In this document: in pieces, positions 61,771 through 64,000 of the stretch
Layout: each line of letters starts with the position of its first letter
Position numbering within the stretch: the stretch's first letter is position 1
NCBI RefSeq assembly: GCF_028769735.1
Contig: NC_088200.1
Span: 69,225,268-69,289,267 of the forward strand
Length of the DNA stretch: 64,000 nt
Direction: 5' to 3'
Source: Zonotrichia leucophrys gambelii
Lineage: Eukaryota > Chordata > Aves > Passeriformes > Passerellidae
Translations under genes and position numbers: made by a program
The notes under the pieces: generated by a model
Seen by the model: only the letters and a program-made list of their open reading frames with translations
Database searches by the model: none
Told to the model about the DNA's origin: nothing

Positions 61771-64000
61771 TGATGCAAAAATGCAATTTATCAGCATTTG
61801 TTTCCTATAGCAGCATGAAAGTATAGCTGGTTGCAATGGTTTGGCCATAATTATGAATACTGCTGTACAGTACCAAGAACTTCCAGGACATCACTGCAGA
61901 GCACATCCTATCCCAAAGATAGGTTAATGCAGGCACTTCCAAAATTTTCCTGTTTGTCATTATGAAACCATTACTAGAATGAAATAATAAAAATGTTCCA
62001 TAAAAACTTGTTTTAGAAAATCCACATAATTAATAAATTAAAGCGTTATTTTTGCTAGGCCTGCAATAAAATTTTGTTGAATTCTGTGGCAATCATCGTT
62101 TAGCAGAGAGGAATCTGTGTACATAATAATTCCAAATATTTATGCTGGTTCTCTAGCAGGTTCCAGAGAGTTTTGCTGGGTTTTGGTAACAATTGGAAGG
62201 CTTGATAATAAATTTTTGCTTTTTTTCCATTAACAATTAGAATGCTCTGTTTGCTGTTAAGGAAAATCACCTGCATACAGAGTGAGTTGGGGAATCTCAG
62301 AATGACTGAAAATGTAGGCAAAATACAGTCCATTTGAAGTAAGCAGTTCATTTTCAGTGAGCAATCCATTTTCATCATTATGGTCATATAGTTAAATCAA
62401 ACAAACAGCAGAGCAGAACTTCTGCACTGAAACTACTGGAATTTTAGAAAATGTTAATGAAAAAACATTCCAAAAATAGCTTAAAAAATGCATTTGAAGC
62501 TAAAATTATGCAGTCAGTGTTTTCATTTATAAATCTATGCTCTTCCACCTCTAGAAATGGAGATAACTTGCATTTTTTTTGCTGTATCTCTGTATCATCT
62601 GCAAAAATCAGGTTTCAGATTAGCACCACATAACATTGTCATTTTAAAACATGTGTTCTATAGGTATATTGTGTGCAGAGTTAAAAGTACTGTTCATAGT
62701 GTCCGAAAGAACTTCAAACACCAGAATTCATTACTCCTGTAAGCAAGAAGTGCAAAGAAATCTGTAACCTTTAGGTTTTGAGAAAAGTGGAGTAGTACAG
62801 TAAGAATGAGTAGTTGGATATTATCTTTTCCATACAAATGATACTGTCACACAATCTGCTTCACACACAGATGAATAAAGGAAAATTATTGTACGCTGAA
62901 CACATTTTACTTATTTACTTATGACTAAAAATGTAATCACTCTACAGATGAACAGAAAGCATGGAAGATTTTGTGATGCTGCCTTGCAAAAGGTAACAAA
63001 CAGGCAACATATCAGTGTCTCAGAAATGAAGCTTTACCATCCGTACTGTTTTTTGAGGAACGTTGTGTTGAGGGCTAAGATGCTACTCTGCCTCAGTTGT
63101 AATGCACTTTAATTACTCATGGTGCAGATCCCAGACTGCTCCTCTATATTGAACAACCACCCAGTAGAGAAAATAGTGTCACTAAGTGAGGAGATAGTAT
63201 CGCTTGTTGTAGTTAGCAAGTGTTCACAAATGGATGTCTGAAAACAACAGGAAGAACTAGCATTGCTGAAAATAATGTCCAGAAAAAGAAGAAAAGAAAG
63301 AAAGATGGGGTAAATTATTGCCAGCACAATAACTACTTTGAATAACAAAGGAAAGCTGCTTCTCACGACTGCTGTGGCAATGCGAAGAGAATTCCAACTG
63401 ACTTGACAACTAACAAAGACTTTGGACTGATGCCTTTACCGTCTTCCCTTGACAAAAGCTAATGTCCTGGTTTGACCTTGTGTTTTTGAAGCAGGCTAGG
63501 CTCAAACAATGCATGGAATAATGCATGCCAATATTTTTGCAGAATCACTGGAGGAGGTATGAGGATAAAAAATAAATGAACTATTATAGAGCATTTCATA
63601 TGCTAATTAAAAACAATATAGCACCAGGTCTTATTCCCTAATAGACCTGAGCGTCCCCGAAGCAACAGAAGGACACTTACAGGCTTTACTGGCATTCTGA
63701 AAGGGAAACGAAACTTCTTCAGGCCCAGCTGGACTTCATGATTATCAAACCAAACTTCTGGAACAGGACACTGCCTACAGAGTTCACCATTTTGTAAACA
63801 GATGTAAATATGAGCTATTCCTTCTGGATGTTATTGCTCAGTCATCTGAAATATGACTTGTCCTCCAACAGGTTCTCCAGATCAGGTGTGCCAGGGTATC
63901 CAGCTATCAGGTTGGCAGACCTGGCCTGAACATTACCACCAGGGCAATATCATCTATTCTGTATCTCCTGCTTTACTAATGAGTCTTTCCACTCTTATCA
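61771..64000. other. Non-coding stretch, no gene recognised
   Basis: A minus-strand frame open from about 63,435 to 63,109 encodes a hydrophobic, Ser/Thr-rich peptide of unknown identity in a T-rich context. It is too weak to call. A possible LTR start (TGTCCTGGTTTGA) lies at about 63,463 with no matching end inside the window. Confidence 0.5.

Noticed and set aside
63109..63435. Minus-strand hydrophobic open frame of about 108 codons
   Set aside because: T-rich context readily yields hydrophobic frames; there is no conserved motif and it starts at a stop rather than a clear splice site.
63463..63560. TGTCCTGGTTTGA resembling the start of an avian LTR
   Set aside because: Only the first dozen bases match and there is no LTR end, TATA region or target duplication in the window.

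Overview
This looks like an AT-rich, gene-poor stretch of a bird nuclear genome, probably a songbird. The host assignment rests on several CR1 LINE 3' fragments, solo LTRs that open with the TGTCTTGG/TGTCCTGG and TGTGCTGG starts I associate with avian ERVL-type LTRs, and a nuclear copy of mitochondrial DNA whose ND2, ND4L and ND4 pieces read as avian under the vertebrate mitochondrial code. I found no confident host protein-coding gene. The best host-exon candidate is a short open stretch at about 45,972-46,212, which I could not identify.

The main element is a complete endogenous retrovirus on the minus strand (10,275-19,456, about 9.2 kb). It is flanked by a perfect 6-bp target-site duplication (CCACAA) and sits about 10 bp beyond the 3' end of an older CR1. 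In its own 5'->3' order (high to low coordinates) it has a 5' LTR, a primer-binding site of unusual sequence, a leader, gag (matrix and a long proline-rich region, then a frame break, then capsid and one zinc knuckle), a correctly phased A-AAA-AAC slippery site, a pro/pol region (dUTPase-like segment, aspartic protease, RT, RNase H, integrase) with two frame breaks, an uninterrupted 483-codon env, a polypurine tract and a 3' LTR. Gag-pro-pol looks class II (betaretrovirus-like). The transmembrane half of Env looks alpharetrovirus-like: a cysteine-bracketed internal fusion region, a CX6CC motif and a furin-type site.

Two points about this provirus deserve attention. First, env is open over its whole length while gag and pol are broken. 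Second, the two LTRs are nearly identical over about 526 bp (3 substitutions) but differ at about 24 positions in the remaining ~146 bp at the U5 end. Ordinary reverse transcription followed by even decay would not give that pattern.

The flanks are mostly non-coding. They carry CR1 fragments (10.1, 22.6-23.8, 31.5-32.4, 40.1, 49.2-51.3, 56.5-57.3, 59.4-59.9 and 61.4-61.8 kb), a solo LTR with a clean 5-bp duplication (30.2-30.8 kb), a second LTR nested inside a CR1 (50.4-51.0 kb), an ERVL-type LTR (37.9-38.5 kb), a possible ERVK-type LTR (34.6-35.0 kb), a rearranged NUMT (41.1-41.9 kb), short tandem duplications and microsatellites. All family names are from recognition of sequence patterns; no database search was run.
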